Assembly (NCBI GenBank): GCA_037783415.1
Contig: JAZGTN010000027.1
Location: 3,558,001 to 3,622,000 of the forward strand
Reading direction: 5' to 3'
Length of the DNA stretch: 64,000 nucleotides
DNA from: Leptasterias polaris
Taxonomy: Eukaryota > Echinodermata > Asteroidea > Forcipulatida > Asteriidae
Every line of letters starts with the position of its first letter. The stretch's first letter is position 1. Positions 34,771 to 46,683 of this stretch are shown in pieces. The translations under genes were made by a program, and so were the position numbers. Under the pieces are notes generated by a model, which was not told the DNA's origin, did not search any database, and was given only the letters and a program-made list of their open reading frames with translations.

Positions 34771-36030
34771 TCAACATTAATTTATTTTTTGTTTTTATCC
34801 CGGGGATAGCATTTTATTGACTATATTTCACAATCATACATAAAAATATTAAAACACTTTGATGAGAAAGGTACAATCAATTCATAGTTGTTACAAGAAA
34901 TTAATACCTGTAGCATTAGTCTTGGCAAAGTACTGAGGGGAAATCCCACTTATGGTAGAAATTAGCCAAATTATCATTAAAAATATAAATGAACTTTTCC
35001 ACGGAATAGTAATTCTTAAGTTCTTTTTTGAGGATTAACAATTGGATGGCCTATTCTTAGTCATTTTCATTTTATACATATGAACACGACAAATTAATAG
35101 AATAAGGTTAATTGCTTTACATTTGAAATCGGTTTTACCAAACAAAAATGCTTCATTGTCTGGGATTATGTTTAAGTTTGTTTTTTCCTGGATCCACGAA
35201 ACAACCGCAGTCCAAAATGAAATTGTAGCGGCACATGAGCAAAACAGATGAATAAGAGTCTCTTCTTCATTGTTACCAAAAGTGCATAAATTAGAGTTCA
35301 ATTTGTTGATTTTGAAAAGAAAACTATTCGTGCCCAGAATTCTGTGTATTACTATTAGTCGGTACTGGAACCATCTCAGTCTAGTGTCAATTGTGCAGTT
35401 AAAAGGGATGTTAAATATTAACGACCATTTAGAAAAACTATAGTCTATTTGCAAACTAAAGTTCCTGGAGGAGGTCAGGACCTTGAGTCTGCTTGAGCCT
35501 TTCTTATCCCTCAAAAGGGTCTTGAAATTGAATGGAATAAAAGGATGTTGAATGGTCCATTTCATCGAAGATAAAATATTCGGAAAAGCAGACTTGATGG
35601 CCCTGACCACACCCCCATATTCCAAGAAATTAGTTCTAATATTAAACTTATTTATGAAAACATTAAAGGGGAAAATGTTTCCATTATCGTCCATAAGATT
35701 ATAGATATAATTGACTCCTGCAGACTCCCAATGTTTGTAATAGGTGCATTTTTTATCAATCTTAATTTTGTCATTATGCCACAGAGTATTGGTCAAGGTA
35801 TCTTCAGCAGTCACTGGGGTATGTTTCAGGGTGAATTTAGACCAAGATGTAGAAACATTCCTCCAAAAAAGGTTACCATATGATTTTGGTTTTTGTGCGT
35901 AAAGCAATTTTAGAGAGCCTCCTTCAAAAACTGACATTCCAGAGGTATTCATAATCTTGTGGAATAAATGAACCCAACCTTTTTGGGTGTTGAGATATAC
36001 ACACACATTTTGCTGCAATTTTCTCCAGGA
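34771..36030 (-). mobile_element. 5'-truncated L1/Tx1-like LINE fragment
   Basis: The minus-strand ORF 36018-35035 (327 codons) reads as the C-terminal end of an L1/Tx1-type reverse-transcriptase polyprotein: KCTYYKHWESAGVNYI, NIRTNFLEYGGVV, DTRLRWFQYRLIVIHRILGT, and a zinc-binding tail NLCTFGNNEEETLIHLFCSC. The tail normally has C-x2-C; here the second Cys is Gly, a sign of decay. The 3' UTR runs to about 34771 and ends in an A-rich tract (AAAAACAAAAAATAAAT in minus sense), as expected for target-primed insertion into the LINE-tail composite. Endonuclease and catalytic reverse-transcriptase domains are missing. Confidence 0.82.
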
Positions 36031-36383
36031 GTAAAGTGATGTTTACAAATTAACAAAATACAAAACAAATACACACCAGGGACCCAATAACCATTATGAA
36101 TTCCGATTAAACAGGAAAATCAGTTCTGCTGAGTACAAATAAGCAGACTGAACATGTGACATGGCATTTTGACTGGTGACCTTATTCTGGAAAGTATAAT
36201 TCTGTTGTGCTTATAGCTATATAAGGGGGGCTTGTATAAGCAGCTCAGTATGAAACTGGGCCCTGACATACTCGTAATTATTTGAATGTTATACGAGATA
36301 CACTTAAACACTCTCGGGTCAGAATTGACTCAGATTCTAGGCCCAATGGGGGCCTTGAACATTTCTAGGTCAGTATGACCTGG
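36031..36383. other. no gene seen
   Basis: Unique sequence upstream (minus sense) of the truncated LINE, running into the minisatellite. Confidence 0.4.
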
Positions 36384-36607
36384 AATATGTGTCAAATTGA
36401 CCCGAATCTGTGTCAAATTGACCCGAATATGTGTCAAATTGACCCAAATATGTGTCAAATTGACCCGAATATGTGTCAAATTAACCCGAATATGTTCAAT
36501 TTGACCCCGAATATGTGTCAAATTGACCCAAATATGTGTCAAATTGACTTTAATATGTGTCAAATTGACCCGAATATGTGTCAATTTGACCCGAATATGT
36601 GTCAAAA
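36384..36607. repeat. 21-bp minisatellite, about 10-11 units
   Basis: The unit is AATATGTGTCAAATTGACCC plus G or A. Several units are variant (CGAATCTG; TTAACCCG; one short unit with TTCAATTTGACCCCG). Because 21 is a multiple of three, both strands stay open and give apparent 7-residue repeats (NMCQIDP on plus, HIRVNLT on minus). These look like by-products. The core TCAAATTGAC is a near-palindrome. Confidence 0.9.
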
Positions 36608-37548
36608 TAAGAAAAATATCAATTTCAAAAGAAAAGTTTACTGTAGCATTGAAAGGAAATGGTGGTGTTGCGTCCAAATTATTTGATCCGATTCTCGTCA
36701 CAGCTTCAATTTTGATTATATTATCAAGAGGCATTATTCCTTCCACTCTTAAATATGACTCTACTGAACGCGACAGCTGATGGCTGCACGTTATTCACAA
36801 ATGACACAACCCAAAGACGACGCATGGTAACGTCGTTTCTTTCACTTAGTTGTTGGTAACATGCAGGGGCGGATCCAGGATTTTCCAAACGGGGGGTGTG
36901 AAAACTTACCAAGCAGCAAATGGTGAATGCAATTTGTGGCTCCTACGAGCGCGTAACGCGAAGCCCTTACGGCATGGGCTGGTTCCGGGCCCGCTTAAAT
37001 GCTCCGAAACAGTTAGGATTCTAGATGCTCTGTGGTGCGATCTCATGCAATATCTGACCACTTTAAAAAAAATTGTTTTAGCAAGATCATTATTAAAACA
37101 ATATTTTCGAGTTGGGAGTCATTGATTTGAATCAGCCATCCTGAGTTATAAAAATCAAAATGCAGGCTACAATTAATACTTATTCAGGGGGAAAAACTGT
37201 TGGGTGAGACAAACGATAGTGCAATTTTTAATATAATTAACCTCTTTGTCTATAAGTTTTTACATACTTGAGGATTAGAATGTGACACAAAAATAATATG
37301 TTACTACTGATAAGAACAATTTGTGCTTGTCTTCAGTGACAGCGCGATCGAGCAACAATAACATTAATGTACGAAAATGTGAGGGTAGACCTAGAGGCCC
37401 AGCCCCCTCCCCCAGCCCTGCACAATTGATAATTACCAGTTTGAAAGAAACACAACGGATATTAACCCTCTCTCTTGAATACGAAAAAAATCTGTGATTT
37501 TCTGAACAGAGTGAGACACCACATGATTATACAATGCTATGTCTTCAC
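36608..37548. other. no gene seen; CAGGGGCGGATCC motif
   Basis: CAGGGGCGGATCCAGG at about 36864 is typical of the end of a common DNA-transposon class. A related but inverted TGTATCCGCCCCTA occurs at about 38826. No target duplication links them. Confidence 0.3.
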
Positions 37549-38207
37549 TAGCCCCATATAGAGCCAATCCACTTCGTTCGTATCCTTGCCTAGCACCATT
37601 GCAATCCTATTGTTGTGCACGATGTCATTTTTAATCCGGGTTATAAAACGTACCGATCGAATGCTACTGTAGGCCTACTTGTAGAAAGCCCTAATTCTAA
37701 ATATTTTTTTTTTTAAATCACGGATTTGGGGGAAAATTGTTTGCCTTCGAGTCGCGAGACTGAATTTTTTGATCACGTATTAACACTTATACGATCTATT
37801 GGGGACCAGACTGATTTACATAACGTGCTGAGCATAATATCTTTTGCGCAGACGGATGCGCACCGCATTACACGTATTTCACAAAACCTTCGCTCAGCGC
37901 GCTGAGTGAATCAGTCTGGTCCCCATTAAAGTTTCAGCAGTTGATAGTATAACTGTTGTGGATTGTTGAGGGAACCTGACAATGGTTTTCGCGCAAGTAT
38001 TATGTGGGGAAAAATCACACTCGCGATTCGAAAAGCAATCTGTGTTGTTTTAAAAAAATAATTCAGCATTAGGGCTTTCTACAAGTACAGTAGCATTCAA
38101 TCAGTAAGTTTCATAACCCGGATTAAAAATTAAATCGGGCACAAAAATAGGATTGCAATGGTGCTAGGGCCAAGGATACGAAGTGGATTGGCCCTATTCA
38201 TGGGGCT
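37549..38207. mobile_element. ~0.66-kb foldback element with nested inner hairpin
   Basis: Outer arms start TAGCCCCAT...GAGCCAATCCACTTCGT and end with the inverse (ACGAAGTGGATTGGCCC...ATGGGGCTA). They match over ~150 bp, with AATAGGATTGCAATGGTGCTA / TAGCACCATTGCAATCCTATT as a landmark (21-bp match within the arms). Inside, GGGGACCAGACTGATT and AATCAGTCTGGTCCCC bound a second palindrome at 37801-37924. No coding capacity. Confidence 0.82.
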
Positions 38208-38998
38208 ATGTATTTTTTTATCTTAAATACTAGTTTCCGAAGTTCGTATTGTAAAAGTCACATTGTATTTAGCGCGCGCGCGTGCTGACCTCCAGCCAGA
38301 AACTTCTTTGCACAATGTACACACACAGGTGGCATGGTCGACTCACGCTGCGGTTGTATGATCTTCACGCCCCCCGGACGCGGTTTTTTCCCCAGGAGAG
38401 ATGAGGCCACTTAGCATTTGGCGTGTTTTCTACCAAAATCAGTCTTTTTAAAATTTATTACAAAAATTATTATAACACGCAAATTTATGTTAAGTGGCCT
38501 GAAAAAAATTACGCCCCCCGGACCCCCGCGCCAGGTGTGCAGGTGTTTCGTGCTTATGTTCAGTGTGTGAGAAAAACACGATGTCCACACACACAGATTC
38601 ACGTGTAATTCCTCATGAGATAATGTATGTCGGTGAATTAATAGTGGTCCACAAATGAAACAAAGTGTACGAGGTACGGATTATTAGTAGCTTTTTGAAG
38701 AAAAAAAATTGGTATGGCCTATGTCATTAACTTTGTCTCTCCCTCATTTTTCCCCTTGATGTTTTTTTTTTTTTTTTTTTCCTCAAGCAAAAGGGGGGGG
38801 GGGGGCGTGCGCCCCCCACGCCCCCCTGTATCCGCCCCTAATAGGCGTAAACTTCGACGAATACATTCTGACCCACACGCAGGAACATCGGAAAACCAGT
38901 AGAGTAGGTGTCATAACTTCCGACTGAGCAGTGATTCTTGAACAAAATGATCGAACAAAACAGAAGGCGCTCTGCACCTGGTTCACTCCAACAAAGGT
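38208..38998. other. no gene seen
   Basis: Contains a GCGCGCGC tract (~38274), poly(dT) at ~38762-38780 and poly(dG) at ~38793-38805. No supported exon. Confidence 0.4.
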
Positions 38999-39142
38999 AT
39001 AGACCGTGCAAGTCTCGCGTGTTTGGAACATTGTGGAGATCACTTTGGTCCCACGTACATTGCTTTGACGCGTGAAGGAAACAAACTCGCGCACTTTAAC
39101 GGGTCCCAATGTTTGAATGCGCGCGAGACCTACACAGTCTAC
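38999..39142. mobile_element. ~144-bp foldback (MITE-like)
   Basis: TATAGACCGTGCAAGTCTCG on the left faces CGCGCGAGACCTACACAGTCTA on the right. The imperfect inverted arms extend ~38 bp, with a TTTGGAACATTG / CAATGTTTGAA core. Confidence 0.55.
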
Positions 39143-39970
39143 TGTGTTGCTTCATGCAGGTACAATTAGTGCATGGGCCAAATACCGAAACCCTGCACCC
39201 CACTGGGGATTTTTGGAGACTGGTATTTTTGGAAACCTTATCCTATGGGCTATTGAAATCAGGGTGTCTGCAAAATTCCTACTGGTGGGTAAGACCGTGA
39301 GGGCGCTTTTTTCAAAATGGCTGCCAAAGAAACGTATTGATAGATGTTTTCATTGTGGAAGGGCCTTGAAGTAGGGTACAAATGCAATTTTATTGCTGAA
39401 AATGATAGATGAGGGTGTCTAAAGCCAAAATCTGGCTTGGCACCCTTGGGCAATTTGTTTTATTGACGTCACAAGCCACGCCCATTTTTCTGATTATGTA
39501 ATAATTATGACAAATGTAGTTTGTCATATAAACATAACATATTTGGTATCAAATTAAAGCTATTGGTGCATGAAATGCAAATATACAGATGAGAGAACAA
39601 TAACATAAAATGGAGGTCACTTTAGGGTCATTAAAGGTCATACAAGGTCAAATATGAAGGAAAATGTAAGAAATCAAGTGTAAAATGTGCATATAAATAT
39701 GTCACCTGTATTGCCATAGCAGGCAATGAAAATGAGACTTTACTGTCATTTGAAAAGCTCTGTAAAATTTAAACCAATCGTACCATGCAAACCAGTCAAA
39801 GGGATAGTGCAGCAATCATTGATCACCAAATGCATGACACATAATTATGAGACCAGATATTTATCTTTGTTTACCAAAACAAGAGGCTGAAGCGTTTAGC
39901 ATTTAAACTATATGTAAACAGTATCATCATTTAAGCCAATGGTGTCAATTTCATGATGTCCTCACAACCA

Positions 39971-41640
39971 TGGTGGCCTACGCAACAACTCTAACTGCAC
40001 CTGAAGAGGAGAAGACGAAGTTCTATAATGATCTACGACACGCGGTACAGGCTGTTCCCCATCACCACTTCCTTGCCACCCTTGGTGACTTCAATGCCTG
40101 ACTGGGGCTGGGGGACGCTCCTTTCACCTTCATCAAGACACAAACAACAACGGTTTGCGTCTGTGGCTGTCACCATCCGGGAGGAAGGCCCAGATCGACT
40201 TTATTCTGACCAGGAGGAAATGGCGTAACAGTATCACCAACTCTTATGCCCACAGCACCTTCTCTACAGTAGGATCAGATCATAGAGTGGTGGTGATGAA
40301 GGTTCGTCTCAGCCTCCGTGCACCACGCAAGGCAGTGACAAGCAGAGTGAAGTACAATTGGGAAAGGCTCAAGAGAAACAGCGATCTACAGGAGAGGTAT
40401 GCCCGCCATGCCGTAGAAATTCAAAATCGGTTGCAGGTATTGACGGAGGATGATGATGATTCTGCAACCAACCGCTATGACAAGTTCGTGAGAGCAAACA
40501 AGGAGGCTGCAGAGATCTGCATGGACAAGGTGAAGAGGTGGGGGGAGCCACATCTGATCCTCGGGTCGTCAGAGCTAGGGAGGAGATGGAAGTGGCCTAC
40601 TGTTCTCTTGTAGCAGACCACAGCTTCACTAACCAAGAGGACGATGTACAAAAGCAAGAAGAAAGTCCTACTTGAAACTTATGATCTCATCGAGGAGGAG
40701 GAGCTTACCCTAAAAATCAGAGAAGTGAAAAAAGCTCATGTCAACCAAACGCAAGCGGTGTGCTGGAGGTTCATCAACGAGATTACAGACAGAAAGTCCT
40801 CCAGACCCTCTAAGACCATGGGAGATACCGATGACAACGGGTAGAGACATGGAAAAACCACTTCAAAAACCTTCTTAGTGATGAACCGGAGGTGCTGCAC
40901 CGGATGTGCTGCAGCATACTGGGTGCACAGGTGGAGGGGGATCAGGTGTTTATACCCTGGACATCGAGGATGGCCCATTCAACCATGAGTAGTATGTCAT
41001 GGCAAGGGGTGAACTCAAGGGTGGAAAGTGCTGTGGGGATTCAGACGAGAGAGGTCTACGGTGGGGCACGTCATTGCACTAGGAGACTTATTGAAGGTGT
41101 CAAGCATAAACATCTCCCTGCAGTCTTCACCTCCATCGACTTCCGCAAGGTGTTTGACACTACCGGGTCAAGATGATGAACATCCTCACCGCATATGGGA
41201 TCCCCAAAAAGTTAGTGCAAGTGAATGGGGTAGCCTCAAAAAGTTTGTGCAAGTGAATGGGGGTAACCTACGCAAACACCCCGGCCAGGGTCACTTAACT
41301 AGATGATGTCACCGTGTTCTTTGACATCCTGGCAGGAGTGTTTCAGGGTGACACCTTGGCCGCATTTCTCTTTATCATCGTCCTCGACTACATCCTGAGG
41401 AAGGCGATCAATGGAAGAGAAGATGAGCTGGGTTTCACCATAGTGACCTGCAAGAGCCGGCGAGTGTCTCCTGATGTGATGATCACTGATATGGACTTTG
41501 CTGATATGACATTGCACTTGTTTCAAATACATTGGAGCAGGCTCGAGACCTATTGCTGAAGGTTGGACTCCAGGTGAACACAAAGAAGACCAAAATGCTC
41601 GCTACAACATCACTGACAATCATGGTTGACATCTCGAATG
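39971..41640 (+). pseudogene. decayed RTE-like LINE (endonuclease + reverse transcriptase)
   Basis: Broken plus-strand frames show an apurinic-type endonuclease: GDFNA at 40084-40098, followed by an in-frame TGA, QIDFILTRRKWRN near 40190-40230, and GSDHR at 40272-40286. A linker (KRWGEP...) and reverse-transcriptase blocks follow: FTSIDFRKVFD (motif A, 41128-41158), GVFQGDTLAAFLFIIVLDY (~41335-41390) and DMDFADM, where FADD/YADD is expected (41488-41508). GLQVNTKKTKML lies at ~41560-41600. Several stops and frame shifts make it non-functional. Landmark order matches RTE-type LINEs. Confidence 0.8.
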
Positions 41641-43340
41641 ACTAGTGAATCGACTGCTATAAATGACAGACTCATGACCATGACAGCAGTTCTTCAATCT
41701 GGCAAAAGTGTGACTTTCAGCAGTGTTTATGCATCAACAATGCAGAGACGAGATGATGAAAAAGAATCCTTCATATGAAGTTAATCGCACCATCTCTAAG
41801 ACCAAAGGTAAAATGATTGTGATTGCAGACTTCACATGAGTTGGAAAAGAATGAGTAGTTTGGCCTTGTGTATTTGGCAGATATGGTGTAGGAAAGATGA
41901 ATTCTAACAGCCTGCTACTGCTAATACCCAATCGAAGCTGACTGTCAATGGGATAATGTTTAGATTGAAAAACAAGTTTAACGAGAACATGGCAGCTTAT
42001 GAGATCCAGGCAATGACACCAGATAGATCACATCCTTGCGAATGCCGGCCGATGCGCTCAAAAACATTTGCGTCACTCGCATGCTTCGGAGTGCAAACTG
42101 CTTCACAGACCATAGGCTGCTTTAATATCACAAGGTCCAGATTTTCCACTATACGTGACCAACAGGTTCAGCTCATCAACTTACAAAATACGACACAGCT
42201 ATATAAACCCTCAACTTGACAGAGCTGAACTACGAAGTCGAATCCATGACCTAAAAACAACTGGTTCCAAGACAGAGCAGACAAAGTTGAGAAGTTTGCA
42301 CAGAGGAAAAACTATCGCGACTTCTACACATCACTCAACATGATATATGGTCCAAGTTCTCATCCCATCATGACCACTGATGGCAAGCTTTCGACCTCCC
42401 CCAGAGACCTCAAAGCCAGATTGATGGAACATTTTTCTACTCTTCTAAACCAACCTGATAATTATGGTCCAAGTTCTCATCCCATCATCACCACTGATGG
42501 CAAGCTTTCGACCTCCCCCAGAGACCTCAAAGCCAGATTGATGGAACATTTTTCTACTTATCTAAACCAACCTGCAACATTCAGGTCATTAATAATTTAT
42601 GACCTAGGAACAGGACCAACACTGGCTGAGGTAATCGAAACAATAAAATAGACGAAGTTTAAGAGAAGCCCTGGACCAGATGGCATACCCCCTGAAACAC
42701 TAAAAAATGCATTACTGGAAAGCTCCATTAAATAACTTCCGAGTTTGGTCACACAAACTCAGAAAGTATTTTCACTTATTTAGTGGGAGTGTACATTGAA
42801 TTACTTGGGTCATTAAACTTAATGGATGAGCAGTAAGTTTGCCTGGGGCAGTCAGCAGCGCTACTTTATGGTTTGTGCATAATCCAATTAACTCCACTGT
42901 TTGGAAAAGGAATTACATGGAGATAACAGATGTGAGTTGCCAGGCGAAAAGGATGTTTTATTTTAGCCTCTTTCTGAAATAGAGCTTTCCCGTAATGTGG
43001 AGGAGATGTCATGATTTAGGCACCTACATGTATGCAAAATCTTCAATGATATGTTGCATAAGAACATCTCTACCGACCTCAAGATTGCTAACATGTTGAT
43101 CTATGAGAAAAGAGCCAAGTTTTTGTGTGACAACTATGTGTACAGAGGTGTCTCTCTCCTGAGCGTGGTAGATAAATGTTTTGCTGACATCTTGCTATAA
43201 CGCCTCCAATAGGACATGTAACCAAATTTCAGTCAAGATACAGAGATGATAGAAGCACCATCGATGTAATACTCACTCTACGTCAACTAATTGAGAAAAG
43301 CAGAGAGCAGAGGCAACACATGGGAAGGAGAAATGCCTAC
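41641..43340 (+). pseudogene. second decayed RTE-like LINE with an in-frame 117-bp duplication
   Basis: Starts with an endonuclease fragment (INDRLMTMTAVL, FSSVYASTMQRRDDEK, 41660-41760) broken by stops. It continues with YGPSSHPI, TSPRDLKARLMEHFST and SPGPDGIPPETLKN, the stretch between endonuclease and reverse transcriptase in RTE-type LINEs. Residues GPSSHPI...LNQP are duplicated in tandem with a 117-bp period (42351-42467 and 42468-42584). Broken reverse-transcriptase fragments (YRGVSLLSVVDKCFADILL; TIDVILTLRQLIEKSREQ) run to about 43325. Non-functional. Whether it and the upstream LINE came from one composite insertion is unclear. Confidence 0.75.
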
Positions 43341-43633
43341 TTACTACTTTACTCGAGTGACTTCTAGTGCCACCATTTTGAAAAGCGCCCTCTATAAGAA
43401 AAATCTAAATATACTTTAGTTCAACAGCTCTGTGGTATTATTCTCACTACAAATCAAGAAATGTAAAGATATTTGCCTGATTTTGGGGGCTAAAATATGC
43501 CATTTAGTGGTATTTTGGGGGCCATCTTGAAAACAGCGCCCTCACGGTCTTACTCACCACCAGGATTTTTGCAGACAACCAGATTTCAAAAGTAATATTG
43601 TCAAGGGTTCCAAAAATCCCCAGGGGTGCAGGG

Positions 43634-43988
43634 GGAGGGGGGTGGGGGTAGCCCACGGACTAAATGCTACCACTCATCTCATGCTCAAGTTTAAGTATTA
43701 TTCTTGACAAAACACAAATAAAAAACTAATTTAATTTTAAGTACTTTACTAACGAATAAAATGGTGCGAATACAATATAATAGAACAACTTTCTTAAATC
43801 CTTTTTTTAAACACCGATGAATGAAATAGATACACCTTCGTTTGATATACTGTTATATGATTTGTATAAAAAAGACCAGAAAAAAATGTAAGTACATGCA
43901 TTGATAGGATGGCTTGTTATATCACGAAAATGATAATAATTTGTTGTTCTGGCAGAGCCTGATGAATCTAGTCTAGAGTTTATGCCTT
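43634..43988. other. no gene seen
   Basis: AT-rich sequence between the right inverted arm and the next miniature element. Confidence 0.4.
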
Positions 43989-44080
43989 GGGCCCAATTTC
44001 ATAGAGCTGCTTAAGCACAAAGGTAGCTAAGCACAACAAAAGTATGCCTGCTTATTAAGCAACTCGATGAAATTGGGCCC
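43989..44080. mobile_element. 92-bp palindromic MITE
   Basis: GGGCCCAATTTCATAGAGCT...TTAAGCA faces TGCTTATTAAGCAACTCGATG...AAATTGGGCCC. The arms are ~26 bp and diverge only in the GAGCTGC/GCAACTC portion. Confidence 0.78.
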
Positions 44081-44225
44081 TGGTGGTAGATGTTATAAGA
44101 AAAAACAAAAGAAAAATAATCAAAGGAATCAAGGTTTAAAAAATTTTAAAAATAAAAATATCTTTAAATATCCTTGTTTTGAGCCAGGTGTAATTAAATT
44201 AAATAATGTTTTTATGTCTACAGTG

Positions 44226-44572
44226 TTTAAAGGGACACGTTGCCTTCAAATCTCATGAAATTTTACTGTTTGTAGGTGTTCCTTATCCTTATTAAGAGTT
44301 GTTCATGCAATAAAACACTCTTAAAGTGTTATAATTAGTGAATGGTGATTAAAAAACCCAACATTACCCTCTGACCCCCTGACATCTGTCCCGCGAAACG
44401 TGTACGTATTTCCAGCCGTAAATACCATCGTCCATCTGGTGCCATAGCCAGTGGCCTGGTAAACCTATCAGATGAACACCGGGTAAAACATCTTTCCAAC
44501 CGTGTTCATTTCATACAAACGCTTTTTATAGCCCAAAGCGCACAATCTGAAGGCAACGTGTATACCTTTAAT
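44226..44572. mobile_element. ~347-bp miniature element, TTAAAGGGACACGTTGCC family
   Basis: The left end TTTAAAGGGACACGTTGCC and the right end GGCAACGTGTATACCTTTAA are inverted apart from a 2-nt gap. The interior holds a GTCCATCTGGTG... / ...ATCAGATGAAC local inverted segment. It is distinct from the TTAAAGGCACTG family but shares the TTTAAAGG tip. Confidence 0.75.
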
Positions 44573-46366
44573 ATAAATAAGATGTTACAAGAATAACTGA
44601 TGCACTATTGTTATGTTCTACACAATATTTGTCAAAATCAAAAACAAAGCTTTTAATACAACTAGATATGCTATTACACAATAATCGTAATGACTTAACA
44701 AATTACCAAAGAATAAGATTTCCTCTCGCAATAATCAAAATGCTGCAACATCACATAATTTTTACAAATGTAACCATACGATTGTTAGTATTAAAAAAAA
44801 CTGACGTTCAATCTAAAATCTCAGTGATGAAAACGTTTATGCTCAAATGCTAATGTGTTAGAGAAATAATTCCCCACGAATTACTGTAGTAACAGGTCGA
44901 TGAATTTTTGTTTGAATTTCAAAAATGACACTGCTTATTTAACATGTCGCAAAGGGAAAGAGCTCGCTTTGAACGTCGATTATTTGTTGTTTTTCACTAA
45001 AAAACGACTACTGAGTTTGATGACAGTTTTTACAGGTTTGTTTTATGGTGTGTTTGTTGAAAACTTGAGAATGAGAATTAATTTACTCTTCCCGAAAACA
45101 ATGATGTACTTTCCCTTAACAAATACCTTCTCATCTTCGAACCGGGGATCGATTAGTGATCAACTTGAGCAACCTGATATTCTATTGGACGAATCAAAAG
45201 AGGGAATCAGAAGAATGTTCTATTACTTTAGAAACCCAAATCTGTACAAAACTTTCTAAAATAATAACATTTCTAAACTATCTCAGAAAAGTGTCAGTTC
45301 TCATTCAGTAAAATTGGTTCAACGTTTAATTTAAAAAAAGTTTTATAATTCCAACCAAGTATATAGCTGATTGGACAACTACACATTATGCATCAGTGGA
45401 GCTTTCACTATAAACACTAAGATGTAACGAGACTGTCTAAAATTATTCCAACAAAGCATGCAGACTGATATGGGACAAAAATGTGTTTCAACACCTGAGA
45501 CGCAGAATGGTTCACGAGAGTGTCCATGGTTTTCCAAATTGATTGAACTTGTGACAGTTGTGGACAACCAAATTGAATTGCTTAGACCCAAATATTATTG
45601 TTTGACCTTTGAAAAGCGAATTATCGTTGTGATTTTTATTAAGAAAACGAATCCGTGTTGAGAGGTATAGGTTTGTTTTCATTCCCATCTTTTCCCCAAA
45701 TGCGTTTAAACACGATGAATTATTTACAGTTAAGCAATAACAAATAAAGCAGTTTAAACCATTTCATTAAACATTTTCTCAGCTTGAAAAAAGCGATTAA
45801 AAATATCCTAGAAACATCCAGGCGCTCAACCTTATTATTTCTAAACAAGTATACGTAATAATTATTTCCAACTGTGTTAAAAATTGCATCATGTTGTTAA
45901 TACTAAGACATCAACAAAGCAAAATTGTAAGCCAAAAGTACAATTTTGAAAATGTCAAAACACATTTATTTTTACAAATGTACGTGTTTGATACACTTGA
46001 ATTCGTAACGTTATTAATCTGTGCATGCATTTAAATAATCATAAATAAAGTGCTTCACTCGTGGTTAACAATTTTTTTTACTTGCTTGGAATAAAGACAG
46101 TATTTTCGTCGAAAAAGTGCAAAATGCTTAAGTTCCTTTAAAATCAACATAAATTAATCAATCAATAAATTAATAATTCATTAAATTTGAACCCCAACAA
46201 TAGGCAACGATGATGGGATTGCCTTTTCTTGGGCCTACAAAGATTGTAACAGACTGTAGAAAATAAAAACTAAGAATGATTTGCATATGGCTATCGTAAC
46301 AGTCATTGGCGGTCTTTCTGTTTGACACATTATTAACCAATTTGTTTCTTTGCCTTGCAGAAATTA
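44573..46366. other. no gene established; may be 3' UTR of the minus-strand exon
   Basis: Strongly AT-rich. A 119-codon plus-strand frame at 44900-45259 has no recognisable domain and begins in low-complexity sequence. On the minus strand this lies immediately downstream of the terminal exon at 46367-46683. Confidence 0.35.
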
Positions 46367-46683
46367 TTAGAACTTTGGATCGAAATCATTAATACATGGC
46401 ACAGTGAAATTGAATTCGGCCTCTATTTCATAGGTTCTGAAACGTACAAACCAGCTGGACTGAGGTGGTGTTGTAGCGTTGTAGGTCAGGGTAGACTCTG
46501 GCACCCCTTGGACTGCTAGCTCGAAGAGACCGTTATCGTACGTGATCATGACTGGTACGCCGATGTAGTTTACGTCACGAATATACTTAATGTTTGTGTA
46601 CTCAGGATAGGAGGAATCCAGTTTACTGATGTGAAGACTTAAGGAGTCATACTGATAGCCCGGCTCGTCATAAGTCTCCCAAC
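46367..46683 (-). CDS. putative terminal exon of an extracellular protein gene
   Basis: A minus-strand acceptor (ATTACTTGGATGCAG, AG at 46685-46684) precedes 105 open codons ending in TAA at 46369-46367. The exon is entered in phase 1. The peptide is hydrophilic with an alternating pattern suggesting beta strands (GYQYDSLSLHISKLDSSYPE, YIGVPVMITYDNGLFELAVQ, WFVRFRTYEIEAEFNFTVPC). It has two N-glycosylation sequons (NAT, NFT) and one cysteine near the C terminus. I do not recognise the family. An extracellular location is inferred from the sequons and phase-1 border. No upstream exons were identified between here and the LTR element, so the gene is partial, has a very long intron, or is an orphan exon. 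Confidence 0.5.

Larger units (their letters stand above)
39191..43633. mobile_element. inverted arms bounding a 4.4-kb LINE-filled segment
   Basis: The left arm (39191-39325) has CCCTGCACCCC, CTGGGGATTTTTGGA, TGTCTGCAAAATTCCT and AAGACCGTGAGGGCGCT. It recurs inverted at 43505-43633 in the same order (GTGCAGGG end, GGTTCCAAAAATCCC, GGATTTTTGCAGACA, AGCGCCCTCACGGTCTT). The arms are ~75-80% alike by eye. The interior is two decayed RTE-like LINEs. This may be an old DNA transposon invaded by LINEs, or two independent inverted insertions of one repeat. No target duplication was found. Confidence 0.5.

Noticed and set aside
36330..36746. Minus-strand 138-codon repeat protein and plus-strand partner
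   Set aside because: Both frames are produced by the 21-bp minisatellite with no start context or conserved flanks.
36864..38840. hAT-like element between CAGGGGCGGATCCAGG and TGTATCCGCCCCTA
   Set aside because: No 8-bp target duplication, and the right end lies within low-complexity sequence.
44900..45259. 119-codon plus-strand ORF
   Set aside because: AT-rich composition, no domain, no splice context, and it lies in probable 3' UTR sequence of the minus-strand exon.
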